From Verrucomicrobiota bacterium (GTDB lineage: Bacteria > Verrucomicrobiota > Verrucomicrobiia > Limisphaerales > UBA11358): a DNA stretch of 16,873 nt. Shown one piece after another: positions 15,932 through 16,873 of this stretch. Both the position numbers and the translations under genes were made by a program. Position 1 is the first letter of the stretch, and each line of letters opens with the position of its first letter. The notes under the pieces are model-generated. The model worked only from the letters and a program-made list of their open reading frames with translations. It had not been told where the DNA came from and made no database searches. The DNA lies in assembly GCA_026225155.1 (NCBI GenBank), contig JAMFSG010000390.1:1-16873 (forward strand), in the 5' to 3' direction.

Positions 15932-16873
15932 TTAAGTTTTCGCCAATTTTTGACTGCTCAAAATTTTCGCCAGCAAACCCAGCGCGCGATCGGCTTGCGC
16001 GACATACGGATTTGATTTGTCCCAAACGTAACCGGCGAGCACGGAACAGATCTGGCGCATGATGTCGGGATTGCGGTTCGCGGCGAAAAAAATCGTCGGC
16101 AACTTGTCGTCATACCACGCGTTGACGTAGGCGCGAAACGTGTTGATGCCCTGCATGACGTGGTCGGCGTATTCAGTTTGCCAATCCACTTTTTCGCCGC
16201 GCAATTGTTTGACCAAAATCTGTGCCGCGCGTTGCGACGATGCGAGCGCGAGTGCGACGCCGGAACTGAAAACGGGATCGAGAAATTCCGTCGCGTTGCC
16301 GACGAGCACGAAGCGTTCGCCGAAAAGTTGTTTGACCGAGCACGCGTAGCCGCCGATGCGTTGCGGTGGCATGACGAATTTCATTTTCGCCAACCGTTTC
16401 GCGGCGTTCGGATCGCTGGCCAGAATCGCGCGCAATTGCGTTTCGAGATCGCCGGGAAATTTTTCAAAAAATTCCGTGCCGGCCACGACGCCGACGCTCG
16501 TTTTGCCGTTGGAAAATGGAATGATCCAAATCCACGCGCCATCGGGATGTAGGCAGACCCAAATTTTTCCTTCTTCGCTGCCAGCGGGACGGATGTCGCC
16601 GGTGACGTGCGTGAACAGCGCCGCGCGCGCGGGAAATTTTGACGGCGTTTCCAGATCCAAAAGTCGCGGCAACACGCGACCGTAACCGCTGGCGTCAAAA
16701 ATAAATTTCGCCTGCACATCGAACTTCGTGCCGTTCGGTTTTTCGATCGTCGCGGTCGCGTGCGTCGGTTCAAATTTCACCGCCGTGACGCCGTGACGAT
16801 ATAAAATTTCCACGCCGCGCGCCGCGACGGTGTCCGCAAGCGTTTTGTCAAAATCCGCGCGTGGCACTTGATA
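15932..16873 (-). CDS. Second FAD-dependent halogenase-like oxidoreductase (5' partial)
   Basis: The C-terminal 313 residues of a paralogue of the neighbouring gene. The frame stays open to the window edge: before the GTG at 16867 the codons read Tyr-Gln, giving YQVPRADFDKTL, a conserved internal motif of the superfamily, so the FAD-binding N-terminus (about 100 residues) lies off the right edge and the GTG is not a start. Visible motifs: IFDASGYGRVLPRLLDL, the halogenase-type WIWIIP (16517-16534), and VGNATEFLDPVFSSGVALA. The stop is 6 bases from the convergent neighbour's stop, and no hairpin terminator separates them. A pair of such enzymes often belongs to halogenated or polyene-type metabolite clusters, but no ketosynthase or carrier protein is in view. 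The lysine region needed to argue for halogenation is not in the window. Confidence 0.85.
   Translation of the reverse strand, partial: YQVPRADFDKTLADTVAARGVEILYRHGVTAVKFEPTHATATIEKPNGTKFDVQAKFIFDASGYGRVLPRLLDLETPSKFPARAALFTHVTGDIRPAGSEEGKIWVCLHPDGAWIWIIPFSNGKTSVGVVAGTEFFEKFPGDLETQLRAILASDPNAAKRLAKMKFVMPPQRIGGYACSVKQLFGERFVLVGNATEFLDPVFSSGVALALASSQRAAQILVKQLRGEKVDWQTEYADHVMQGINTFRAYVNAWYDDKLPTIFFAANRNPDIMRQICSVLAGYVWDKSNPYVAQADRALGLLAKILSSQKLAKT

Noticed and set aside
16028..16033. GTAACC at 16028 and 16682 as further TetR operators
   Set aside because: No GGTTAC partner half-site lies at the right spacing; both are inside conserved coding sequence.
16865..16867. GTG at 16867 as the start of the right-edge gene
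   Set aside because: The frame continues to the window edge as Tyr-Gln-Val-Pro-Arg, a conserved internal motif, so the gene is truncated by the window.

Overview
This 16.9-kb window looks like a chromosomal segment from a moderately GC-rich, Gram-negative-type bacterium. Two tripartite efflux pumps with outer-membrane factors imply a double envelope. A Verrucomicrobiota-like origin (subdivision 3 / Limisphaerales-Pedosphaerales type) is my best guess, from the group-2 sigma factor, the permease-OMF fusion and an ACAGAAGG-type inverted repeat; no marker gene here proves it.

Left block, + strand (1-6734): a MexE-like membrane fusion protein (5' end outside the window), then a 1553-residue protein joining a complete MexF-like RND permease to a complete NodT/OprM-type outer-membrane factor, then a sigma-70 family factor starting 10 bases after the fusion's stop. 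A strong intrinsic terminator follows. The block reads as one operon: an efflux pump in two polypeptides plus a transcription factor. Next is a monocistronic MDR-superfamily oxidoreductase (6778-7791) with a promoter placed so that the mRNA should be leaderless, and a bidirectional terminator that also ends the opposing operon.

Middle block, - strand (14512 down to 7871): one operon of a TetR regulator, a second RND permease, its membrane fusion protein and a NodT lipoprotein. The last three genes are joined by ATGA stop-start overlaps. The operon has a recognisable promoter with a palindromic operator candidate just downstream. Nearly the same 18-base palindrome lies inside the 5' coding region of the sigma gene, hinting that one regulator links the two pump loci. 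A 26-bp-arm inverted repeat is embedded in the lipoprotein's signal-peptide coding region.

Right block (14666-16873): two tail-to-tail FAD-dependent halogenase-like oxidoreductases, both with a WxWxIP motif, the second cut by the right edge. They suggest the border of a secondary-metabolite locus, possibly connected to the pumps.

No rRNA, tRNA, CRISPR array or transposase was seen. No gene-free stretch exceeds 300 bases; the largest is the 239-base divergent regulatory region 14427-14665.
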